Assembly: GCF_040869045.1 (NCBI RefSeq)
Contig: NC_090321.1
Location: forward strand, 33,415,426 to 33,479,425
Direction: 5' to 3'
DNA length: 64,000 bases
From: Eurosta solidaginis
Lineage: Eukaryota; Arthropoda; Insecta; Diptera; Tephritidae
Part shown: piece after piece, positions 47,456 to 58,500 of the stretch
Layout: each line of letters starts with the position of its first letter
Numbering within the stretch: the first letter of the stretch is position 1
Program-made: the position numbers and the translations under genes
Notes under the pieces: model-generated
Told to the model about the DNA's origin: nothing
What the model saw: only the letters and a program-made list of their open reading frames with translations
Database searches by the model: none

Positions 47456-47690
47456 CCAAATTTAATGTTGGTAAAGCGTAATCTTTAAGACGCTTTCCAA
47501 TCCTCACGTCTTTCTCAAAATGAAGGGAGCAAACAAATGTAGTATTTTTGTTGACTACATTTATTTTCAAATTATCCATCCATTTGCTCCTAACATCAGC
47601 GTTGGCCGGGAAGGAATAAAAAACCAATCCCGGATCCGCCCGTGCATTTCTGCAACACCCGACCGCGCAACATTTACGAATTGTCGGCAT
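47456..47690 (-). CDS. THAP-domain exon with splice donor, copy 1
   Basis: From ATG at 47690 the minus-strand frame encodes a complete THAP zinc finger: KCCAVGCCRNARADPGLVFY, FPANADVRSKW, FVCSLHFEKD, RIGKRLKDYALPTL. A GG|GTAAGTT donor follows at 47456/47455. The open frame runs on to 47415 but is non-THAP after the donor, so this is probably exon 1 of a spliced gene. It lies about 1.1 kb inside the right end, where a P transposase gene would begin. The same GKRLKD(G/Y)A(V/L)PT signature occurs in the 1309-aa protein, so the two THAPs are paralogous. The partner exon is not identified: it may join the main transposase as an alternative N-terminus, or make a THAP-only DNA-binding repressor. Confidence 0.65.
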
Positions 47691-48132
47691 TTTTTAGATT
47701 TAAGGTTGTTTTGAAAAAAACAATTAGCACAATTAAATTTATTTGATATTTTCGCAAAATTAGTGAAAACGAACTGAACGCGTCAAGAACTTTTTCATAA
47801 TAAAAAATTGCTTCATTTTTGGTAGTTTTGGCGCAATTTAACTTCGAAAATGTGTGGGAGAAAGAGTTCATAATTTGCAAATTTCACTCAATAAGATTTT
47901 CACTTTTATTTGGTTTTATGTTGACAACAAAATGTTTATACATTCATATATAATTGCATTGATTTCTAAATCACTAATGCAATATATATATAATAAGTAT
48001 AATAATTTTGTATTTTATATGTTGAACACGATTAGAACTTACTTAAATTTATTCACCTGTTGGTTTGTATACTTAGTTGGGGTAGGTTATGTTTGTAGTT
48101 CCGCCATCATCGCAATTTTGCTTTCGTACTTG

Positions 48133-48363
48133 TTTGCAGAATTTTAGTTCTGTACGTCTGTGACTGGGTATGGGTTGGTACAGAAAACTGCTTTTTTAAA
48201 CACTTCCCAAGAGTTTATATTAATATATTTTGTAATTTTTGGAAAAAGGATAAATTAGTTTATTAATAATAACCTTCAAAACAAACTGGAATACATTAGG
48301 AAAGCGTTTTAAAGGCAATTTTCCATACCCAGTCACAGAGGTACAGAACTAAAATTCTGCAAA
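48133..48363. mobile_element. MITE with 41-bp terminal inverted repeats
   Basis: TTTGCAGAATTTTAGTTCTG and following bases (48133-48173) match the reverse complement of 48323-48363 at 40 of 41 positions, ending in GTGACTGGGTATGG. Total 231 bp with an AT-rich, non-coding interior. It sits 0.45 kb from the right end of the P-like element, upstream of the THAP exon. The second-unit copy would lie past the window end. Confidence 0.8.
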
Positions 48364-48713
48364 ATACGCGTTTACACGCCTCTTTTAATTAAATTTTTTA
48401 CACTATGCACACACACATATCCTCGTTCTATTTGCACATGACACTTGCAACCATTTTTTCACTGTTTTATCAACATATTTTTAAATTTAATTTCACTTTT
48501 CAAGTTATTTATTATCAATAAACGCAATCTTTTATGCATTTCCTTTATTCACTCCACTTCTTATAGAAAAGGATAAAAATATAATTTTTGCAAACTGTAG
48601 TGTTCGTGGCCCTTTCATACACTTTGGCCAAATAACTCAAAACGCACTCAAAGAGATTTTTATTTTCGCCGCGTTTCTCAAGCAAACAGCGGACAGACAC
48701 AAAGAAGAATCGC

Positions 48714-48724
48714 CGACCCAGTCA
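48714..48724 (-). promoter_or_regulatory. Subterminal 11-bp inverted motif, right (copy 1)
   Basis: CGACCCAGTCA on the plus strand, the exact inverse of 32749-32759. Confidence 0.55.
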
Positions 48725-48788
48725 TAGAATCCATCGAGAAAATATTGTTACAACTAGAAGATAAACATAAATTTTTCAAATCAGCGAA

Positions 48789-48818
48789 TGACGCCTCTTA
48801 TTATATTTATCCTCTTTG
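48789..48818 (-). repeat. Right terminal inverted repeat, copy 1
   Basis: Read on the minus strand: CAAAGAGGATAAATAT then AATAAGAGGCGTCA. With the left end of copy 2 (48826-48854) it forms a near-perfect hairpin around CTCTGGT. Confidence 0.8.
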
Positions 48819-48825
48819 CTCTGGT
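48818..48825. repeat. Target-site duplication between the two elements
   Basis: GCTCTGGT between the right terminal repeat of copy 1 and the left terminal repeat of copy 2. Only one copy of the duplication separates the elements. Confidence 0.7.
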
Positions 48826-48854
48826 CAAAGAGGATAAATAAATAAGAGGAGTCA
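48826..48854 (+). repeat. Left terminal inverted repeat, copy 2
   Basis: Identical to 32666-32694. Confidence 0.8.
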
Positions 48855-51800
48855 GCTCGCCAACATTGGCAGAATCACTCGCTGCAAAATTTAACAAATG
48901 TACCAGCCTGACTGGGTCGCGCTTTACCTTTGTTCTTCTCTTTCGTAAAATCGCCGCACACTACTTTTTTCGCCGGAGCAAATGAGAATTTTTTTGGTTT
49001 GAGTTATTTTTTGTTTTATGTCGAGTTTTCGTGAAGTAGAGACTCAGCCATTTGAGTTTTTGTAAACTTGAGAAAATTTGATAATTTCTTTTATATACGC
49101 TTTATCGAAAGCAAATGCAACTTTTAATTCGAAATGTATGTTCACTTCATCAATATTTGATATATGGCCCAGTTGGAAACACATTTACTAATTTTCCCTT
49201 GATAAAACTAGTTTTGCTGCCTTCGTATCCACCACCTTGAAATTGGTGAATTTGTGCGGCGCACCAAAACAAGAAATGTCAAAAAGAAATCAGCGAACAA
49301 CCAATTCGGAGCTATTGAAGTAAATAGTGGGGAAAATTTTAGAATAGCACCCCCCGAGTTCGGGGTAAAACTTCGTATCAAATGAAAGAGGGAGTTCTCC
49401 CGATCACAAATATATATATTTTAAAGTGCGCAAACTTATAATTTAAAAGTTATTTGTTGTTAAAGTTTGCAAATTTAGCAAATTTCTATAGCACTTTAAA
49501 TTACAATTTACATATCTTTCAAAACATTAATCCACATACATATCTATATAAATTGGCAACGATAAGTTTAAATTGCATTTTTGTATATTTCACATTTCAT
49601 TTTTGCATTGTCTTTACTTATTATAAATGTTTTTATTAAATCAATCGCGCTTTTGTACCAACATGCACATATATCATGATTCAATCACAAGAGGTTTGCT
49701 CGACAGACACATTTTTTGACAATTGCAGCCATTTTGCTCCCAAATCCAATTGACACCCGTTACCTGTGTTGTTTCTTTGCGAATTTTCGAAAAATGTTAG
49801 TAGTAGAAATAGGAAGCAATCAGTTTACAAATACCCGACAAGTTCTTAACTGCATAATTCCTTAGAATATTTATTTTAATTTTATGATGAATTTATTAAC
49901 TATGCCATCATCTATTAGTGTGGATGAACATAGGTTTTATGAAAAGTACGGACACCAAGGAATCGTGCACTTTCTTAAACCTATGAACATACGAAACCTA
50001 AACCAATTCAAAATTCATCGTTCAACGTCAAAACCTCGACTATTAAATCGATTCACGTAAAAATGTCATTAGTAAATAATGGAAATGCCATAACGAAATG
50101 TACTCCTTGGGCATGTTAACTTATTCAGGTAAAAGTCTAGAACAGGAGGCTACTGCTAATACGCGTCCAAAAATGGTGACCTCGACAACAATAATCCCAA
50201 GGCGGAAAAGAAAAATTGTATCTCTGTCCGGAGATATGTGCAGTTGAAAGTTGCCAATTTTCATGTGTTTGTTGTAATGTTTTTGTGCACTGAAAAATAT
50301 TTTGTGTACAAAGGGATTTTGCACGCATTAAATTTTGATCCGACCTCATTTGTGGACCGGCCAGAGTAATTTTTTATAAGCTCGGCTGAAGGCCGTCAAT
50401 GAAACCCGGGGTAATTTTCGGTTTTTCGTCAATATCTTTTGAACGAGCTAGAATATTTGTTTCCGCCCTCGAATTATTGTTATCGAGGTCAATACGCGTC
50501 TTTTGACACTTCTCTTGATATTTTTGGGCGCGTATTAAAAGTCGACCTTCTGTTCTATTAATTCCGTATGTTCGGAACATTCGTCTCCATTTAAGAATTT
50601 GCAGAATCGGTTTATATTTGGAATATTATGTATATTCGGACCTCGTGAGGTAGTATCAAATGAACACATTCCGAATATTCTAAATTAACGGTTTATACGC
50701 AACGCTTCCATGAATAATTAACGGAAAAGAGCTTTCCGAAATTTCAGAATAAAAAGTTGAATACTCCCTGTGTAGCGGCAGGACCGCACAAAAGCTTAAC
50801 TCTTCTGTCAAAGTCAAAGTAGGAATATAAAGTTCTAAGACAATAAGCCATTTTCTTTTATTTTTGTTTTTGTAAGTTCATTGCGGCTGCTGAGTATCGT
50901 ATCACCCCATGTCGGCTGCCTCTCAAAATATTTTTCAAAAATTTCCCAAATCTGGATTTGTCACAAAACCGCCCTATATTAGAGTTAAATTGAAGAACGC
51001 TTCACCTCAGAATGCTTTTCATTAACTCCCTCTTATGACAAAATGCATTGAACTTATGCTCATGTAGGGAGTTTTGGAAACAAATTTTGAGATAATGCAT
51101 TTTTGAATAAAATTCTAACGTACGGCTTTCTTCAAACAATTTCTGAAAGAATGACCAAACCAACATAACTTTATCAATTCACGAAATATTTAGTAGAAAA
51201 TGAATTATTTCCCCAAAAACTTTTGGCATTTACAAATTTATTATCACTACTAAGATACTACCAAAGATACTTGTCTACTACAATTTCGCTGAAGGGGATT
51301 GAATTACTCCCCTTTTTCCTTATTTCGAAAAAGCAACCCGTCCAGATTTTTCAATTTGAGAGTGTCAAAGATCTGTCATCATTGAAGAACAAACCTCTAG
51401 TAATTGAATCATGCACATATATATAAACGAAAAAAAAACCAATATAAATATTACCTTACCACCGTTCAGTTAATAAAGAAAAAGTAAAATATATAAAATA
51501 ATACGACAAACGAAGAAGGAAAAACAACATCGAATTTGGCTGTGCCAAGGAGAATCATGTTTGTAAAGAGCATGTACAGCACAAAGTGCATTTGTATATT
51601 TTGTTATTGAAAGTAATTTAATATATAAGCAAATAAAAATTTATAAATAAATAATCATATCAACAATCAAGTGATATTATTTATTTTTCTAATTGTTGTA
51701 ATGCATTATGTTGAATTTCCATATTGTCATCTTCCTCTCCTACAGACAATTCATGTTACCGTCTTACTCATTTGCATACAATCTGATAAAAATTTATTCA

Positions 51801-52702
51801 TATCGAATTTCCTCATTTCCATATTGTCTTGTCATCTTCCTCATCTGCATACAATTTTATTTTTCCCTCTTCCTCCCTAACGCACCGGCACTCTTATTTT
51901 TGAAATCATATGGTATATGGATGGTTAAGTGCCTTATGCGGCAGTTACCCACCGACGTGTGCCGTACGTAAGGACGTTTGTCGTATGAAGCACGTTTGAC
52001 CGAGCTCTCAAGCCCGTAGGAATCAATGTGTGCGTCTGTGTACGTGTACATAACATATTTGCGTGTGTATTGTTTACAGATAAGCACTGTTGCCATTGAC
52101 CATTTTGCATGCATGCTTATGGAAACATCAACTTTTTCCAATTTAATTTTTGATATTGTAAAAGGCCGGAATAAATATTAAATAAGTATAAATAGATTAC
52201 GTATTTATAATCTGCACTTTTACATAATTATTTCGAATTATTTTCACAATTTTTCAAACTTTAATTAGGTGTTTTTGCATAAAAGTGCAAACGGTCAAAA
52301 ATTAGCGCACAAAAGTTTACAAGGCAACTCTGTCTAGTGAGAGAGCGATCAGCTGACACGTTCTTACGCAAAAAATCAAAATTGTTTTGATTTCTACGTT
52401 CCGGGCTACGTACGTACGGGCGTTGCACGTCGGTGAGTTTACGTTTACATTGCACACTCATAAGATAGGTCGTGTCAGCTGATATGTTATTGGTACGTAC
52501 GTTCGTGAGTAACCACGGCTTTATGCTGCGCGCACAACTTTTATTAACTCTGAGTTCGACTACTGCGTCGACTCCATGATTTATTTATTTTTGTATTTTG
52601 TCTGCTTTGGTGGTTGAAAATCAATAAAAAAGTTTCTTTTTACAAGCTACAGAGGAAGGCAGAAAATTTTAAAAAGAGCCCGATTCACATTTTACTTAAG
52701 CG

Positions 52703-52919
52703 GGAGTCATTGGTGCCGTATGTCGTATCGCTGTATCCGTATCCCTAACGTAATCAGCTGTTTATCGTTACGACGGTAAACCAAAAACCAATTGGTTGGC
52801 TACGATACGGTTACGACCTTAGCGGCACCAATAATCGATTGCATTGATTCTCATAAGGTTGGTCGAATCAGCTGTTATAAGGTTACCGATACGGTTACCA
52901 ATAAAGCACCAATGTCTCC
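52703..52919. mobile_element. MITE, 217 bp, copy 2
   Basis: Exact repeat of the MITE at 36543-36759 in the second unit. Confidence 0.65.
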
Positions 52920-55578
52920 AGCTTTAGAAATTAACGTTAGTTATATATATCTCCTACACATTCACTCACCATCACTTAATTGATACTCATGCTTATAACT
53001 GCCTGTTAGGCTATGAACTGGCATAAGCTATTGTAGCATAGCCGTATAGTCAAGTGAATTGTTGTAGGATTTCGTAGGTTCGAAGCCCGCTCCAAGTTAA
53101 TACTTCTTTATTTTTTTTTCTGAAATTATAAAAATGCTGATATTGCGGCAAAATAGCAAAATTTTGCCGATAAGCGCGTTTTCTTACAATGCAATATTAT
53201 CAAAGCAAAACTTTTTAAAAGAATAACGTGCTAAAACCATTTGACAAAATCTAAAGCTAACCAAATTCGAACAATTATTGAATGAAAGCTGGCATGGTAA
53301 TAGGCGACCATATAAAATAGCGAATGTCGCTTAAATATGCAAGCATTTTTCCTAACTTCCATTCCCGCGTTCGCCTCATCCACAAGCACAAAAGTCAATC
53401 CAGAGACAAAATCTTAAATTTTGATTTTGTGTCGATTCTTATTACCAACACATTCAAACATTTCGTCCGGCCTCGTACATATAGGCCAAAACTAACACAA
53501 CCTTAGATTTTGGCGAGGAAATCTTACATTCCCGCCTACGTCTCATCCACAAAATCACAAACATAAGAGGAAGAACAAAAAATCGAAGTCAGACAAAATT
53601 TTTATTTCTACTTGATTCCGCTTACTAACACATTCAAAGTTTCTGTCTGGCCTCGTACATATAGGCCAAAACGACTACAACCTAAGAGAAAAACTTCCAT
53701 TCCCGCCTACTACACCTTGTCCAAAAGCAAACTTATAGAATTAATTTGTTCAAACACATTGTATTGTCTTCAAAGTGTAAGAAGAAGAAGAATCATTGGA
53801 CAAGAAACATTTTTATATTACCAGGCACTCATAAAAGTTAGCGCGTGTGTGAAATGTATGGAAATATTCTTTTGGCTTTCGTACGCACATATGCCATTCC
53901 TTTTACGCATGAGGCTATACCATACAAAACTTCATATTTCCATTTCTGTTCTGATATTTCGAAGTTTCGAATGAGCAGAAAAAATCTTCTTTTTCTTCAC
54001 CACCTTCACCTGACCCACAAACAAAATAGCAAAAGCGAAATAATTTTGAGGTCGTTTGCACTTGTAAGCGCAATGTATTTGAAATTATGCATGGTCAGTT
54101 GATAAGGTCAGAATAATGTAATCAAAGATTTTAAACGCAAAATAGTGAAAAAGGGGAAAAATTGCCAAAAATCGGCGGAATTTTTTATGAACTTGACACT
54201 TGCACTTTGTTAGGGTAGAATTAAAAGGGCTATAAAACTGTAGACTTGAAATATTATTTCAAATTACAGAAAAAAATCCACACTTAATAAAATAATTAAC
54301 AAAACTTTAGTTTTTCATAAATTTATATTTTTATTTATATCTTTATTTTATTTTCATATGTTTAAATAAAAAATATTTTAAACAAGCCTGAAACGAAAAA
54401 AAGGAACAAATTATTGAAAAACCTAAAACGAAAAGAGAAAATTAAATAAAAAGCCTGAAACGAAAAAAAGGAACAAATTATTGAAAAACCTAAAACGAAA
54501 AGAGAAAATTAAATAAAAAACAATTAGAAACGGTATGTAATAATAATTATTTAATAACCTGAGAGGAAAACAAGAATAATTAATAAAAAAGCTAAAGAGA
54601 AACAAAAAGAATTATTAAAAATCTGAAAAGAAAAAAAGGAAAAATTTATTAAAAATATTTAATCACTTTAATGAAAATTGGTATAACTAGACACGATTTA
54701 CGAATTTAACATACCTTTGGGTTTAACGGATTTAAAATTAATTTGCATCGGAATTACGAAATTGCCACCATATAGCGACAATTTCTCTCACAACTTAACC
54801 TTTTCAAGTTAAATGTTATTTCACCTGTATTTGAAAACATTTATTATACTCACAGTCCCTTTTATATTGAATCATTAAAAATCGACCACATTATCAAATC
54901 TAAACTGTAAGCATGTTTTAGTGACGATTTAAGAATACTTATAATTTTCTATTAATTTACGCGTTTATTTAGGTACCTTTCATTGCTTAATATTTAAATA
55001 TGTGCTTTTGGCTTTCATTGAGTATTTAAAATTTTACCAACGCAATAAGAACAATATAAAGGTTGAAAATTTGCATTGATATTTTTGATTACCGTGCAAA
55101 AAAATTATAATTACAATGTGCTAAACTGTATAAATTGTACCGGTTGGTAAATTAACACGGCCAAATTATAAGGGATTGTGAGTAGCCAAATTATTGAGCA
55201 ATTTTTGTAATTTTGAGTAAAATATTAAATAAGCTGGTTTAATCAATAAGAATATTAAAAATACAGGCTTTAATGTTTTTAAATACTAGGCTCTGATGCT
55301 TAAAACCGTTAGGCTGGAGACAGGCTGCAAGCGATAAGCGTTGCTTCACGCCTACCCAAGCTTATAGCAAGCACTGTGCCCTCAGCCTAGATAAAAATAT
55401 ATTCGGTAGCAAACAACCGCTACCTGGAGGAATCTATAAAATAAATATAAAAACTTCATAAAACAAAGATGTAAATTCCAATTTTATTTAAATTATATTA
55501 CCGGTTTCCTCGTTAAACCATAGCCCTGAACAGAAGTCGCTAGGAATGTAGGGTTCTGGCCAAACTTGTCAATCCTCT

Positions 55579-58500
55579 TTACTTTTCTGCAGCGTTTAAT
55601 TTTTGTAGTTTTTCGATCGCGCGTCGTCGTCGTTCCTCCTGTTCGTCCGCTCGGGCCATCCACTTTGCATTTTTATATAAAAGGACGGTGACCATGAAAT
55701 CCAACAATTGAATCCGGTGGTCTGCGCACTCCCCGGTGAACCATTCAGGGAACATTTCATCAGTCTTTGACTTTATGTAGTCGATGATTTGTTTTTTTAC
55801 ATAAAGTGTGTGTGCGCAGACCCGGAATTTTTCGAGGTACCACTTCATGTGCGCCGTACTTATTTCGAAGAACTGGTCCGACGGGTTCACAAGACGTAAG
55901 TCATCGTACGGCTTATAGTTCTTTGCAATTATAAGCGCTTCGGAACTATAAGCTGGATCGACACCAGACTTGCACATGAGTTGTGCACATTTTTCACATT
56001 GTATTCTCTTCATCACTTTGGTATAAATGGCATAACCAGTGTAGTACCTCTGGATCTGCTCTTCCGCAGTCCGTGCAGCAACTTCCTCCACTAGGGGTTG
56101 CTTTGTAATGTCCACATTTCTGACTTCTTCATCAGTTATTGGTACATTCGAAAAAACTGTTGCTCCCACGATGTCCTCTTCTGCCATTTGCCGTATTACT
56201 TCCTCTATGGTCGCGTCGATTGAATCCCTCACTCGCTGTGCAACCTCCTCCGGTGGGTTCGCTTCAGCTCCACACGCCGGCTTGTTGCGGCTGGATAATA
56301 AATTGTGGAGCTGGACCTCACCGAGGAAGTCCGAGCCGGCTCCACGCGCCGGCTCATTGTGGATGCATAATAAATTGTGTTGAGGGACCTCCTCCGGGAG
56401 GTCCAAGCCGGCTCCACGCACCGGCTGATTGTGGCTTAACGAATTGTTTTGCCGGACCTCCCCTTGGAAGTCCGAGCCGGCTCCACGCGCCGGCTCATTG
56501 CAATTTGATGAGTTGGGTTGCGGGACCTCCTCCGAGAGGTCTGAGGCTGCTCGCTGTGTTCGCACTTCCCTACGTCCATCGTTGGCTAGGTTGTTCACAA
56601 TAAAATATTTTTTATATTTTAATTGCGCTGCTTCCCCTATGCATTGCCTCCGTAAGCGGTCGACCACATCCTGGAGGTCTGTTCCCGCTCCTTGCGGTGG
56701 GACCTCCTTGCGGAGGCCCTCTCCGGCAACTGTATGTACAATATACCGCTGTTTATATTGTAACAAAATTGCGTCACTTTGGCATTCCCTCCGTATGCGG
56801 TTGAGCTCCACCTGTAATTTTACGCATGCTCCTTTCGTGTGATCCTTTGTGCCCCTTGTTGCTTTTCCTCTGCAGTGAGTGTGGTCGTGTTCTGTCGAGC
56901 TGTACTGGTTCTGTCCTTGGACCTCCTGCGGGAGATCCGTGCCGGCGTTTGGTCTCTGTCCGCCGCCGATTATGTCCTGTTGTCGGGCCTCCCCTAGGAG
57001 GCCCTCGCCGGAAGTTGTCAAAATGTCATGCGTCGATCCATTGTGGCTGGATGCGTTGTGCTGCGGGACATCCTCCGGGAGGTCCGAGCCGGCTCCACGC
57101 GCCGGCTCATTGTGGCTTGACAAATTGTTTTGCCGGACCTCCCCTAGGAAGTCCGAGCCGGCTCCACGCGCCGGCTCATTGCAATTTGATGAGTTGGGTT
57201 GAGGGACCTCCTCCGGGAGGTCCGAGTCAGCTCCACGCGCCTGCTCATCGTGGCTCGTTGAGTTGTTCTCAGTAAATATTTGTTTGAGCAGGTCCGCTAT
57301 GGTGTCATCGGTGCTGTATCCAAAGTTTGTGGTTTCATCTATTGGTTCACGGGCTTTTGTTGCGATATGTCTGTCCTGAGTCGGTAAGTCATCGTCTTCG
57401 TAATTTTTTGAATGTGGTTCGTCAACCGGCATTCTTGTATCCACGGCCGGTGTGACTTTCTCCACGCAACTGTTTGGATCGACACCTGGAGTCTGATTCC
57501 AATCTAGGAATATGTCGTCATCATCCTCACAGTTGGTGCCCTTAGCTTGGAAGTGATGTCTCAAGATACTCATTGAGACCAATCGGGCCACGATGTACTG
57601 CATTTCATTTGCAGTAGGATGCATATTAATGCCTTGGCTCGCTCGTACCTTGTAAAAAAAGTTTTCCAAGGCGTCCTGGTTCAGCTTGCCAAACATTACG
57701 AAGTCTAACTCTGGGTATCGCTCGAATAAATCCTCCGACAATGTTATCATCGATCTGATGGTCAATATAAACCCGTCCACACAATTTACACGGTTTTGGA
57801 ATCTAACGGTCTCCAAATATTTGATATGTTCCAATAGACGATTTTTTTTCTCGTTAGATCCGCGCTTAATTGGCCTTTTCAACGGGTTTTTATCGTTTAA
57901 GTTTTTACTGTCAAGCTCATCGAACAAATCGTTCATCTGTTTTATAAAGATTTGCGTGGGCTTGACTGACTCTAAAACCTTTGTCTCATGTCCAAAAAGT
58001 TTTAGGTCTTCCATCATCTTTAGACCGGCGTAAACGGAATTGCTCAACAACTGAGTCGCTCTCGACACACTCATTTTCTCAAAATTGTTCGGGTGGAGGT
58101 GGGAATCTGTCAGTTTTGGGCAAATTTTATAATTGTCGTTCTTCTTGTCCATTTCGTACAGTTTTTCTACTACCACTAAGTTAGCAATGCCATCTCTTGT
58201 TTGCACATTGTAACCTGAAATAAAATTATTCCGCATATTTTTTATCAGGTGGCAGTAGTCGAACATGAAGTGAATTGTTTCTCCATTGTGAATCCTTGTT
58301 GTGTTGTTTGCGTTAATACCCAGTTTTTTGAACGCGTTTTGGTTCGTGGTGCCTTGGTCACATACAGCAACCTTTACGTTCAGTCCAATACTACATGCGA
58401 CGTCGATGTTCCTCCATATCAGCTTGACTAGTTCGATTCCTTTGACTGCATTTTTCGCCACGTAGTAGGACAACACGTATTTCCAATTGCTGCAGATTCC

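Larger units (their letters stand above)
32656..48815 (+). repeat. 16,160-bp direct tandem duplication, unit 1
   Basis: From 32656 (TTGCTCTGGTCAAAG) every position recurs 16,160 bases later, starting at 48816. Upstream of 32656 and of 48816 the sequences differ. All frames I compared are the same length and sequence in both units, and I saw no substitution in text compared by eye. Confidence 0.97.
32666..48818 (-). mobile_element. Giant P-superfamily DNA transposon, copy 1
   Basis: The left end CAAAGAGGATAAATA... (32666-32694) is mirrored by the right end ...TATTTATCCTCTTTG (48789-48818); about 28 of 30 positions pair. GCTCTGGT precedes the left end (32658-32665) and follows the right end (48818-48825). 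This is an 8-bp duplication if the terminal G is shared, otherwise 7 bp. P elements make 8-bp duplications and have TIRs starting CA. An 11-bp motif TGACTGGGTCG lies inside each end in inverted orientation. Transposase and a THAP exon are on the minus strand, so the right end is the 5' end. At 16.15 kb it is several times longer than the 2.9-kb Drosophila P element. Much of the excess is AT-rich sequence with nested MITEs and LINE pieces. Confidence 0.8.
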
